Part shown: piece after piece, positions 24,391 through 34,799 of the stretch
Layout: the number at the start of each line of letters is the position of its first letter
Position numbering within the stretch: position 1 is the first letter of the stretch
NCBI GenBank assembly: GCA_015680685.1
Contig: MNCI01022664.1
Span: 1 to 45,355 of the forward strand
Direction: 5' to 3'
Source: Gnetum montanum
Lineage: Eukaryota > Streptophyta > Gnetopsida > Gnetales > Gnetaceae
Length of the DNA stretch: 45,355 bases
Translations under genes and position numbers: made by a program
The notes under the pieces: generated by a model
Databases searched by the model: none
What the model saw: the letters and a program-made list of their open reading frames with translations, nothing else
Told to the model about the DNA's origin: nothing

Positions 24391-24761
24391 NNNNNNNNNN
24401 NNNNNNNNNNNNNNNNNNNNNNNNNNNNNNNNNNNNNNNNNNNNNNNNNNNNNNNNNNNNNNNNNNNNNNNNNNNNNNNNNNNNNNNNNNNNNNNNNNNN
24501 NNNNNNNNNNNNNNNNNNNNNNNNNNNNNNNNNNNNNNNNNNNNNNNNNNNNNNNNNNNNNNNNNNNNNNNNNNNNNNNNNNNNNNNNNNNNNNNNNNNN
24601 NNNNNNNNNNNNNNNNNNNNNNNNNNNNNNNNNNNNNNNNNNNNNNNNNNNNNNNNNNNNNNNNNNNNNNNNNNNNNNNNNNNNNNNNNNNNNNNNNNNN
24701 NNNNNNNNNNNNNNNNNNNNNNNNNNNNNNNNNNNNNNNNNNNNNNNNNNNNNNNNNNNNN
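24391..24761. other. Assembly gap of 371 N
   Basis: Unknown sequence inside the solo LTR. No feature crossing it can be supported. Confidence 1.
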
Positions 24762-25609
24762 GGAGTTCGACCGGATCACGCATGCACGCTCGTATTCGTA
24801 TGGTTGAGTGTAGGGGTACCTCGCCACTCATCAATTACTAAAACTATAACATGAGGTATCTTACCATAGGCATAATGAATTTGTGTGTGTAATCTGTGAT
24901 TAAAGTAATTATTAGCCTTTCTATCCAAGATTCAAACCAAGTCCAAACCACTTTCTAGTGACATTACATTATCTCATCTCTAGGGTTCACAACCATAAGA
25001 CTACCACTATTGCAAGGTGTATCACCACTTGGCAATGTCATTTAAGGAATAAGTTTTATTAGTAGCACATAGTTTATTTTTTAGGTTTCTAAGAAGCTTC
25101 CTACCTTCAAGCATGGATAACATGTCTTTTCAGTGGGACGCCCAGAAATTTTATTCTGTGCTTTTTATTTTATTTTACTATGTTGACCTTACCAGTGAAC
25201 TACCTTAAATCATGGGTAGCATGTCTTTCTAATGACATGGTAAGGTAGCACTTATTACACTCTTACTTCCATTTTTTGTTAGAACTCAAGAGAATAATAC
25301 ATTTTGGCAACAAAATAGAACTCACAATAGTAATCCTAGAAAATCAACAAGTTCGCTCAATGTCACATCCTTTTCATTCCCACTTGGTTCTTTACTTTTC
25401 TATCCAAGCATAACAATCACAAGTTTATTTTTAGGTTTATTATGAAAAGAATATCATTATGGCCATGGTAAGAACTTCTTATTGTTGGACTGGTGGATGG
25501 ATGTCATGGTCTCACTGTATAGGTAATCAATCCTTCATGACTTAATAACATAGAGCAATCTTCATCTTATTGGAACTACATCTTGCTTTATTCCATATAT
25601 TTTATTGAA

Positions 25610-25860
25610 AATTAACAAGAATATGTACAAGAAAAATAATGGCAAAGTATTAAAAAATTTTAAAACATGTCAACAATTAAAAAGGAAGTAAGAATGAAAA
25701 ATTGGCAAAGAAGTGAAAATTATCAAAGAATAGAAAATTAGTAACAAATTGAAAATTGTAAAAGTATAGGATCATATGTCAAGAAAATAGGAAAAAGTAA
25801 GAAGAAAATGAAAAACTTAGTATGTACCTACATGTCACGGTGGATACCTCCATGACTAAG
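25610..25860 (-). other. Low-complexity A-rich tract after E2 integrase
   Basis: The plus strand is A-rich with repeated GAAAATT/AAAATTG words. The reverse complement resembles the T-rich stretch after integrase in E1 (12070-12270). It is probably an untranslated spacer common to this element group. Confidence 0.5.
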
Positions 25861-26249
25861 ATCAGGGCTAGTTAACCAAAAAATTAAATAGGTAGAGGAA
25901 AAATTGATGGACTATGTAGAATCCCTAACTAAATTAGGATGTTCAGAATAGGGTTTGACCTACTGGGTGTTTACTAAGATGAACTTAAGTGGGCTAGAAA
26001 GATGGTAAATGTGCATGGCACTAGATGGATAAGTCTCTTAGATGATGTATGGCCCCTTCCAAAGTGTTTGGAACTTAGCCTTTTGTTAGACATGGTTGGG
26101 ATTATAGTATAGGACCTTATCACCTAGCTGTATCAAGACTTGATGTATTCGTGTATCGTGCCTATGCTTAGAGTACTTCTTATGGATCTCATTACTCATG
26201 AGTGCTACTAGCCTAGTTTCCTCTAATAGATTGATGTTCATGAGTCATT

Positions 26250-27060
26250 TCTTCTAGGATAAGCTCAAGTTCAAGTCTAATTTGCTAGTAGTAGGTAGAA
26301 TTTGGAACTTTACCTAGATTGGAAGCATAGGTAATTTATTGTAAACTAGCTCATAGGGTGAGTATCCAATAGGTAGTTTCCATGTGGTTTTGTAAGCCCA
26401 TAAAGCATCATTTAGCTTGGTTCTCCAATCCTTCCTAAATCTACTAACCATCCTAGTTAATATTCTTGTGATTTCCCAGTTAATTACTTTAGCCTGACTA
26501 TTCGCTTGGGGATGATAGGGTGTGATCATTTTATAGTTTGCCCCAAGTTTTTGTAAGATCTTTTTAAAAGTAGCATTGGTAAAACAAGTTCCATTGTTTG
26601 ATATCAGCATCCTTGGTACTCAAAATTGATTCACCACATGTTGTTGGAAGATTTTGGTAGCTGTTTTGGTTGTACAATCTTTAACTATAGCTTCCTCTAC
26701 CCACTTTATATAATAATCCATGATTACTATGATGTAGGCTTTCCCATTCGATATTGGCATGATGGATCCCATGAAGTCAATTACCTAGATATTAAATGGC
26801 TCTAACAACTATATCCATTATTATGGCTATTATTCCTTCATATCACTAACATATTTCACAAGATTAAGTAAAGTTATGGGCATCCTGGAATAAGGTAGGT
26901 CAAAAGTAGCCTACCATCATTAATTTTAGTGTCTTCCTACATCCTGCATAATGACCACCACATGGTCCTTCATGTGCATCTTGCAGGATCCTATGTTGAT
27001 TGCATTCCAATACACACCATCTTACTAACCTATCAACACAAATCTTATAAAGATTCCCAT
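26250..27060 (-). pseudogene. Integrase of E2
   Basis: The minus strand reads, from the zinc-binding side, LQDAHEGPCGGHYAG and SCEIC (about 26860-27000). The core has DFMGSIMPISNGKAYIIVIM, then the open 98-codon stretch 26314-26610 (LISNNGTCF, PYHPQANSQAKV, WAYKTTWKLPIGYSPYELVY). Two catalytic positions are changed: the Asp before NGT is Asn (AAC, 26596-26598) and the Glu of QAEV is Lys (AAA, 26488-26490). It cannot join DNA as read. Usual role: insertion of element DNA into the chromosome. Confidence 0.8.
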
Positions 27061-27259
27061 TTATCTCCATATATCTCTTGACTTTATGAAGGAACTATTC
27101 TTTCTGTTTCTTACCCCACTCAATAGGAAACTCTTGTGTAGTTAAGTAGGTCATGTAATTAGTTGTCCATGACTTCTCTATTAAGTCAACAACCATTATT
27201 GCTTTTGTGAATAGATTCTTATTAGGAAATTGATCAAACAATGATTCTTATTGGTCTTG

Positions 27260-28500
27260 TGATTCCCATCTTAGTCTTGAAAATTGATCTACTACTACAT
27301 TTTTTATGCCCTTCTGATTGATCATGGTTATGTTGAATTCTTGTAAAATGATGAGCCATCTAATCACCTTGGGACTTACCACTGGTTTATTCATTAGGAA
27401 TCGAATTGCACTATGATTAGTATGGACATAGATAGGGTAGGGTACTCAAGCACATAGTGTCTAAATTTTTCTAGCACATACATTACTGCCATAAGATTCT
27501 TCTCTATGGTTATGTAGTTGATTTGTGCTCCAATGATGCTTCTACTAGCTCAATGTATATAATATGACCTTTTTTGATCATCTAGCTACGTTAGTATTGC
27601 ACCTAGTACATAATTTGAAGCATCTATCATGATATGGAAAGGCTTAGACCAATCCAAAGCTTAAAGGACTAATGTCTCAATTAAATTCTATTTTAAAGTC
27701 TCACATGACTGTATCCACTAAAATGGTGCATCCTTCTTGGTTAGTTCTACCAATGGTCTTGCAATTTTTGAAAATTTCTCTATAAACCTTCTATAATATC
27801 TCGTGTGGCCTAGAAATGATCTAACATATTTGACAGTTTGTGGCCTTTAGGTGATGTTCTATATTACTCTAATCTTCTCAGGATCTACTTCAATTCCTTT
27901 TTGTGAAATTTTATGTCCTAACACAATCTCATCTTGGATCATTGGATGGATTTTCTACTAGTTGAGCTTTAGATTTATCTCTACACATCTTTTCAGTACC
28001 TACTCTAAATGGAATAGTGCTTGTTTGAAGTCTATCCCATAGGTTGAAAATTCATCCATAAATACCTTAATTTCATTGCCTATTTATTTTTGGAAGATGC
28101 TAAGTATTAGTCTTTGAAGGTAGTAGGCACATTCCAAAGACTGAAGGGCATTTTCTTGTAAGCAAACATTTCCCATGGACTCATGAATGTTTTCTTCTCT
28201 TAGTCTTCTGGTTTAATGTAGATGTAGTTGTATCTACTATATCCATCAAGAAAATTATAATAATAGTGTCCTACAATAGTATCCATGACTTGATCAATAA
28301 ATAGCAAAGAAAATTGATCCTTGAATATTCTAGAGTTCAAAAATTGGAAATCAATACACACTCTCCACTTGCCCTCCTTCTTTGAAACAATTACTAAAGG
28401 ATTGACCCATTCGTTATCTACAATGGAACAAATGAATCCTGCCTTTAGTAATTTTTCCAACTCTTACTTTACTGACTCCTTAATTTTAGGATTCAACCTT
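27260..28500 (-). pseudogene. Reverse transcriptase and RNase H of E2
   Basis: An open RT segment at 28200-28460 reads EKLLKAGFICSIVDNEWVNP, SKKEGKWRVCIDF, IDQVMDTIVG and FLDGYSRYNYI. Downstream, in another frame, the active site is FMDE (28051-28062) where FMDD is expected. RNase H follows at 27300-27700 (WSKPFHIMIDASNYVLGAIL, YITIEKNLMAVMYVLEKF, NHSAIRFLMNKPVVSPKVIR). Stops and frameshifts break the polyprotein. Confidence 0.85.
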
Positions 28501-29050
28501 CTCTATGGTTAGCATCATGGCTTAATAGCTAGATCTATATATATCTTATGTTAACAAATTCAAGGATCAATTGTTGTTATTTCATCATAAAACCAAGAAA
28601 ATGTCATTAGTCATTTATTGACCACTTCCAACTATCTCTTCTTCTAGTCCTTGTCCAGGTTTGTGTTTATAATGACTAGCTTTTCCTATTTAGAAAAGCA
28701 TATTCTAGTGTTGCTAGTAGGACCTTTAACTCCAACAGTTTTGGTTCTAATTTTTCTAGGATCTGGAGCTATCCCCATTAAGGATGACTTCTTACTAATT
28801 GTTCTACCTTGTTGATTTCTTCCATGTAGGCATTTATAATTTGAGTTTTTGGTTCCATGTATATTTTTTATTCTATTTCTTCAATGGTAACTGGCCACTA
28901 GGTGCCTTCTTGTTTAGTGGTTGTTGCATACAAACATCTCTACACACACATTTCTTTGATACATCTTTTACATACTATGTTGTTCTCTTGTTTAATTTCC
29001 CATATTTTATGCACATAATTACACCCATTATCATTGTATGTGATACATAG
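28500..29050 (-). other. Protease-RT linker of E2, no intact frame
   Basis: Stop-filled sequence matching in position 7735-8370 of E1. No domain recognised. Confidence 0.5.
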
Positions 29051-29059
29051 AACTCTACA

Positions 29060-29500
29060 TCATTGAATGATTCTGGCTTCATCCTCCTTAGAAATTTCCA
29101 AAGATAAGTCTCTAACTTCAAGCTTAACATCCATAATGCTAAGCCAAGCTCTTCCCATAATCATAAGGAATCCTTCCTTGTTTTTTTCCACATGAATGAC
29201 TATGAAATTAGCAAGATAAGAGCAACCACTAATGGTAGTGATCACATCATCCACTTTTCCTAGTGGAACTATGATCAATTAGTATGCAAGCTCTAGTCGA
29301 ATGTTACTTTTCTTTAATGGTGGAAGATTCCATTCCTTATACATGGATTATGATATCAGGTTTGTCCCTAACCTGGAATCAAGTAGATCCTTGCATGGTT
29401 TATGGCTTGCTATTTAGAGGTACACCAAGGGACTTCCCAGGTCTATGCTTTTCTATGGAAGTGCTCCTACTTTTATCTAGTGTGTAATGGTTTGAGTTAG
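29060..29500 (-). pseudogene. Protease region of E2
   Basis: An open stretch 29060-29278 reads KVDDVITTISGCSYLANFIV, KEGFLMIMGRAWLSIMDVKL and VRDLSLEISKED. These match the C-terminal half of the E1 protease block and the E3 block at 33330-33760. The catalytic D-x-G part upstream (29300-29480) is in a broken frame. Confidence 0.75.
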
Positions 29501-29519
29501 CATGATAATTGTTAAGTTT

Positions 29520-32056
29520 GCATTAGAAGATGATGGAAGCTGAGTGTTTCTTGGAGGAGTGAGTGTGGATGAGGATGAAGTAAATGAGTTCCTCATCCTT
29601 TGAACCTTTTCTAAGCTCATTCAAAAGAATGATCATTTCCTAGATTGAGGTTTGTTCATAATTACTTCCTCTTGCATGTTCACTACCCTCATTGCATTCT
29701 TTTGTTATGGCTATGACAGTAACTCACCTTTACATTTTAGGTGATGGAACTAGTAGTAGAGGGTTGGAAAGTTGACTTAATGGACCAGCCACTGTTTGTT
29801 GTACATATGGATTAGAATCCATCCTTGGAGTTGTAGGTCTATAGTACTTAAGTGGATAATACTATGAAGTGTGAACTGTGATGTTTCCAAGATATATCAA
29901 ACACTGCACATAATATCTATATGTGTCTGGCTACCAATATGGATATTGCTGCCTCAGTGATGACATTGCCCATGCTTGTGGTTGCTACCACTATTGCTAA
30001 TATTACTCTTATGGTTGTGAATAAGATCTACTTGGGTAGTAACTAGTTTGAAGTTCTATTAGTAGTTGCCTTGAGGATAAGGTAATCATTTTAGCATTTT
30101 CTTTTTGACAAATCTTGGATTAAGCGGATATGCCCTTGATTCTTGTATGTCATCATAGGACAGCATCTCTTAGGATGTTCATATTGGCATACTATACACC
30201 CTTCCTTGTCCTCTAAACTTGAGTCAATACATTCTTCCATGGAAGAAACGTTTTCTTTTTTCTTTATAGTGTTCACATCCATAGTCTTTTTTCTTTTTCT
30301 TCTCCTTTCCCTTATTGAAGGCTTGTTCAGTTCTTTCTTCTACAATCTTCAAAGTTATGGCAAAATTTTTGTCCACTGAGTCCCACATCTTTTCTACCTT
30401 AGTTGCTATATTATAGATAGATTTTTGAATTGGTAGAGCTTTCTTCTAGGTCACCTCTTCCAAGCTTTCTCCCTCTTGTTTATCACACATTCATACATCT
30501 CTTTTTCTAATAAATGGGTCTTGGTTGTACTTCTCAACTGATTCTTTCTTTTTTAACTCACCTTCCTCCTTCACCACTTGGTCAATTAGCCTCTAGATTT
30601 GATGAATGGTCATCTCTAATAGTCTACCTTGGGCATAGACCCTAAGGGTTTTTCTAGTTTTATGCCTTAACCCATCGACAATGTGTCTAAGTTGCTCCCT
30701 TTGGGAAAATCCATGGCCTAGGCACCTATGCAGAAGAGAGTAGTATCTATCCATTGCCACATCAAGGAATTTGTGTGTTCCTTGCCTCTAGCCTTGGATA
30801 TACTTTCTAATATTGGACACCCTAGAGTACGTTTGATATTTGTCATTAAAGAGTTCAATCATGGTACTCTACCTTCTAATAAATTCAAGTTCCAATGATC
30901 TGTACTAGTTCTCTACCTCCTTAATGAGTGTCTTGAGAAACAACTTGAGCTTTTTCTAGTTACGTTCAATATTGTGTAGGGCACAGTTATCATGAAATGC
31001 TTGAAGGTGATGTTGTGGATCTACAGTATACACTCCTTCAAATTTAGGAATAGTATTCATATCAGGTTGCTTGATAAGACTGTCTCTCACATGTCTGGTT
31101 GGAATGTACACTACTTCCCTAATATTGATCATGCTGCAAGTAGCCAATAAGGGCTCTTCATGGTCATAGGGTTCATACGCTCTATTGTAGTAATGTCTCC
31201 TTTGGTACTTATATTGCTTTCTCTCTTCATGTCTGTTCCTATCTCTTCATAGTCCATGCTCATCATCTTCCTTATCAAGATGCCTTCAATGATTATCATG
31301 TCTATCATGAGCCCAATGTCTCTTCCTATCATGATCTCTAAACCTTCATTTCCTTCTATCAAAGTCCACTAATGATCATGAGGAGGAAGATGAAACAATT
31401 AGAGAATAATGCTGACTAGTTCTCCTTCTATGACTTTGGAATTCATCTCTTTGTGATCTAGTAGAAACTCTATGCCTTGAGTCCTACATGTATTTGGAGT
31501 TCTCTGCTCCTCTTCTTGGTGTCTCTATGGGGGCTGAATGTAGTTGTACTTTGACATGTTCTTCCAAATGAATAATAAGCATTTGTGAATGGAATTTATG
31601 ATTATGATGGAGTTTTTCTACTATAAATGCATCACCATCAAGTTTTTCTAGGACAATAAGAGGATTAACCTACTTTCCATTATTATTCTCATGTTTGGTC
31701 TTCATAGCAGTGTCTCTTCGCACTTGTGCCTCTGTGGGTTGGTAAGGTCTAGTCATGTGTTTAGTCACATGATACCCCTCTTACACCTGGCTCAAATTCA
31801 TTCTCCTTAAACCTATTTGAAGCATGGCACGTGCTAAAAGCTCTAGAGTCAAAATGATGTTGCTCTATAAGTCTCTCCACCTTAATTGCTCATCTTAATG
31901 AAAGATGAGTGTAAAATTAGGATAATAAGCATCAATGTGAGCATATGAGATCTATGTTTGCATAGGCATACTTCAATATTCATCATCATGTATTCTGTCA
32001 TTGCTTTTTTTCAACTCTTTGGCATGTGACAATGTTTCTTTAAGTGTTGAAGCCAT
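29520..32056 (-). pseudogene. Degenerate gag of E2
   Basis: The likely start is the minus-strand ATG at 32056 (MASTLKETLSHAKELKKSND), about 120 bases inside the primer site. An Arg/Asp/His-rich part covers about 31130-31500. The gag core (30956-31147) reads VRDSLIKQPDMNTIPKFEGV, then HHLQAFHDNCALHNIE. KLKLFLKTLIKEVEN and RQGTHKFLDVAMDRYYSLLH follow (30700-30950), and then a Lys/Glu-rich stretch. A Cys/His cluster at 30150-30215 reads EGCIVCQYEHPKRCCP, a zinc-knuckle-like nucleic-acid-binding site. The end is Tyr/Gln/Pro-rich (to about 29520). Frames are broken many times. Confidence 0.75.
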
Positions 32057-32179
32057 TTTGTATATTTGACACTTAGTTAGATGTATGTTATTAAAACTAG
32101 TTTAAGGTATAAGACTAGACTTTGTGGTTTTTGATACAATGAACTTTGTAAGATCAATTATGTAGCACACATTAACACA

Positions 32180-32197
32180 TCCCCTACAATAGTGCCA
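32180..32197 (-). other. Primer binding site of E2 (tRNA-Asp type)
   Basis: Minus strand TGGCACTATTGTAGGGGA lies one base inside the 5' LTR and matches the complement of the tRNA-Asp 3' end (TGGCGCCGTTGCCGGGGA) at 14 of 18 positions. Confidence 0.8.
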
Positions 32198-32198
32198 A

Positions 32199-33074
32199 TG
32201 ATGAGCAATGGAGGTATCCAAACACTCTACCATATAAGCATGAGTGCTAACGCATGACCATATCGTAATATGCAGATGGACAATATAATTATGCTAGTGA
32301 TTGATGTTAAGTTCGAGATTGTTGTCTTCCTACTTTAAGTTAGTGAAGATTAGGTGTATGATTTAACTATTAGTGGGGCATATGATTAGTTGATGTTATT
32401 AGCCTATTATTACTCCTAGTTACAAACATAATGAAAGTTTAGAATAATAATCAAATCTAAGTAATGATAGAAATGTAAATCTACTCTAGCCTATGGCAAT
32501 GAGCATACAATCCTTGTTTACCATATTCACCTTGGGCTCATAAAACCATTACTGGGTTACCAAGCATTATGCTACTGGGCAAAGCATGCAACAACATCAC
32601 TGGGATTACCAAACAACACTTATGCACTTGAAACTAGTTGTACTCATTCTGCTTTACTAATGAACAAGTAAAGTAAAGTACTTTGAAAATGTAAAGAATT
32701 AACTAAGTAAACATGGAAATTAGTCTAAGTAAAATAGTAGAACTAAGTGGATGCTACAATGATGAAAAGCAATCTCAATCTTTATTTCCAAACATGAACT
32801 ATGCCCTAGTACACTTCACTTGAATAAAGATTCCGTACAACTACTCTACACCACATTGCAAACATTCATTTTATTGCTAACTACGAAAAGAAAACGTAAG
32901 ACTTTTCCTAAGACTTGGAATGAAAATTTGTCAATTGTGCACCCAAGTGTTGATATTTATAAGGCTACATAGATCCCAAGACATCACATCAACAATGACG
33001 TAAGATGGACTACGACATCGTTGATAAGATATCGTAGTTGCGATATCACATCTTCAAAAAATTTGACTTTATTA
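32199..33074 (-). repeat. 5' LTR of E2
   Basis: An 876-bp LTR. On the plus strand it begins TGATGAGCAATGGAGG and ends TTTGACTTTATTA before the target duplication ATACC. A near-palindrome GATATCG-N6-CGATATC lies at 33028-33047 in U3, and a minus-strand TATA-like CTTATAAATATC near 32955 in the promoter position. Confidence 0.9.
33028..33047. promoter_or_regulatory. U3 inverted repeat GATATCG-N6-CGATATC
   Basis: Seven-base arms pair perfectly around a six-base centre. It has the same arms and total length as the perfect palindrome at 24155-24174. Confidence 0.6.
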
Positions 33075-33079
33075 ATACC

Positions 33080-33901
33080 CTAATTGGAAGAGTTATAGCC
33101 ATACATTGTACATCTCGTCCAACTTCTCTACATATGAGCTAGTAAGTGCTTCTTCCCATTCCATGCAAATTGTATATTCGCAGCTTTCGTATGCTATCAA
33201 CCACTATGTGTCTTCCTATTTAGTTACTAGTATGTATATTCATTTTTGCATCCATATTATTTCTACACATAAACTACATGATGTGATGCTCTTTTGTCTC
33301 ATTATTCAAGCTCTTTACATGCAATTACACCTCATATCATTATACATGATGCAAGGAATTCTTTTCTTCTTGATTTCTTCATTCTCATTCTCTTTAAAAA
33401 TTTCAAAGGATGGATCTCTGATTCCAAGCTTGGCATCAATGGTGCTTAGTCAAGCCCTTACTATAATTACAGGAAAATCCCATTTGCAATTGTCTACATG
33501 GATCATAAGGAAATTTGCTAGATAGGACCACCCACTAATGAAGGTCTCAATGTCCCCCATCTATTCCAAAGGAATAGTGATGGACTAATATGTAAGCTTG
33601 AACCTAATGTTGCACTTTTTTCATGATGATGAGTTTCATGATTTGTACATCTTCTAAGATATTAAATTACGTCTGGAACTTGAGTCAAACAAAGTCTTAC
33701 ATGGTGCATTTCCTGCAATCTATAAGTAAATAAAAGGACTTTTAAGATTTGTTTCATTCCTATGAAGGTTACCTTCTTTAATCTAATCAATAATAACATT
33801 AGTTAACATAACAATTTGCACATGAGTGCTTTGGTTTAAAGGTAGCTCTTATGAGACATGGAAGGATGTTGGTGTTGGTGTGGGATCCACATCCACTAAT
33901 G
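33080..33901 (-). pseudogene. Protease and gag-end remnant of E3
   Basis: The minus strand reads GNAPCKTLFDSSS (a retropepsin-like position), DIETFISGWSYLANFLMIHV and KWDFPVIIVRA at about 33440-33720, parallel to the protease blocks of E1 and E2. The plus-strand open stretch at 33106-33525 is only its antisense. The sequence directly left of 33440 lies between protease and RT, where E2 inserted. Confidence 0.7.
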
Positions 33902-33906
33902 CTAAC

Positions 33907-34798
33907 TGATAAAGCATCAATTGGCTACATCAATGAGACCACTTCAATGCAATCACATCAACATGTACCCATCGATGTGATCCTATCGATGCATGCAATG
34001 ACGCATTGACGTGTATCCATTAATGCAATGTCTATTTTCGCCTATAAATACATGTGCTCCCATTGTGTATTGGCATTCTTTTGTCAATAGAGTAGCCAAA
34101 CTCTTGTAGTTCTATTCCATAGTATTAGAGAATAATTAGTGAGTGCCCGCAATGTGCATCTAAGTCAGTTGTATGGCATCTTATTCGAGTGGTGATGTAC
34201 CTAGACACATTCCATAAACGACAATAAGATCGAGATTGATTCTTATTCATTGCAACACTTTGACATAGATTGGATATACTTTCCATGCAATTTACTTTTC
34301 ATGTACTTAGTTAATATCTACATTTCATGCAAGTTAATGACTTGGCAGAATGAGTGCGACCAGTTTTGAGTGTAAACACGTATTCATTTGGTAATCCCAG
34401 TAGCGTTATTACTTGGTTCACCCAATAGCATAGCACTTGGTAATCCTAATAGTGGATACGTGGGTTCAAAATGTGTACGGTAAGCTGGGAACAGACACTC
34501 ATCGCCCATAGGCTAATTAAGACTTTATCTTCTTATTGTTAATTAAATTAAATAATTGATTTATCTATTATCATTAGGATTAACATAAGGCCAAAACAAC
34601 ATCAACAATCATATGCCTCACTTTAGACTAAACCATACGTGACAAAGCTACTACTAGTCCAAGTGGGAAGACATCGAACTGCAATCAATACTTAATGATC
34701 TAGATGCCAAACTAGTCCCATCCATGAAATTTGACCAGATCGTGTGTGAACACTTATAATTCTTATGGTTGGACATAGGGGGTACTCGTTGCTCATCA
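33907..34798 (+). mobile_element. Gypsy LTR at the E3/E4 junction
   Basis: An 892-bp LTR with ends TGATAAAGC and CTCATCA, a TATA box (CCTATAAATACATG, about 34050) and the family's conserved tail. The flanks CTAAC (33902-33906) and CTTAC (34799-34803) differ at one base, so it may be a solo LTR with a mutated target duplication. However, minus-strand E3 lies on its left and plus-strand element sequence on its right, and no primer site follows. A recombination breakpoint is therefore also possible. Its U3 is ATCGATG-rich, unlike the GATATC type. Confidence 0.75.
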
Positions 34799-34799
34799 C

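Larger units (their letters stand above)
24110..24833 (+). mobile_element. Solo gypsy LTR with retained CpGs, inside repeat X copy B
   Basis: Begins TAATGAGACGCG (TGATGAG with one change) and ends CTCATCA. It is flanked by a perfect 5-bp target duplication ATTAC (24105-24109 and 24834-24838). It carries a 20-bp perfect palindrome (24155-24174), a TATA box (24193-24200) and AATAAAGACGA (about 24367). It keeps many CpG sites that have become TpG or CpA in the other LTRs, so it is probably the youngest gypsy insertion here. The internal part is hidden by the N gap; other family LTRs are 830-990 bp, so the gap length may be inexact. Confidence 0.85.
23020..25600. repeat. Dispersed repeat family X, copy B
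   Basis: Homologous to 1-2030 in the same order and orientation, and split by the solo LTR at 24110-24833. It lies in E2 between the post-integrase A-rich tract and the extra coiled-coil region, where E1 has nothing similar, so it probably inserted into E2. No open frame of note and no certain ends. Shared anchors are listed under copy A. Confidence 0.6.
19006..33074 (-). mobile_element. Full-length Ty3/gypsy element E2, 14 kb
   Basis: The minus-strand element has a 5' LTR (32199-33074), tRNA-Asp-type primer site, gag, protease, RT-RNase H, integrase, an extra coiled-coil region, polypurine tract and 3' LTR (19006-19891). A perfect 5-bp target duplication ATACC flanks it (19001-19005 and 33075-33079), within E3. 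Its 14,069 bp include repeat X copy B and a solo LTR (24110-24833). The LTRs are clearly diverged, so it is old. The domain order and extra 3' region resemble Athila/Tat-type non-chromoviral gypsy elements. Confidence 0.9.
15100..33906 (-). mobile_element. Remnant Ty3/gypsy element E3, interrupted
   Basis: Minus-strand gypsy internal sequence occurs in three blocks. Integrase is at 15474-16156 and 17029-17420, RNase H and RT at about 17480-19000, and protease plus the gag end at 33080-33901. The blocks are separated by a solo LTR (16157-17028) and by full-length E2 (19006-33074). Domain order across the gaps is correct for one element. No LTR of its own was found: the 3' side fades near 15000, and the 5' side stops at another LTR at 33907. 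It is the oldest gypsy layer on this side of the window. Confidence 0.75.

Noticed and set aside
24234-24854. Several open frames of 149-197 codons on both strands
   Set aside because: They run through the 371-N gap and consist mostly of unknown residues; they are not real genes.
31129-31362. Met/Ile/Asp-rich 77-codon minus-strand protein
   Set aside because: It lies in the Arg/His-rich part of E2 gag, probably read in the wrong frame. There is no independent support.
33106-33525. A 139-codon plus-strand gene
   Set aside because: It is the antisense of the E3 protease-linker remnant on the minus strand, with a hydrophobic low-information product.
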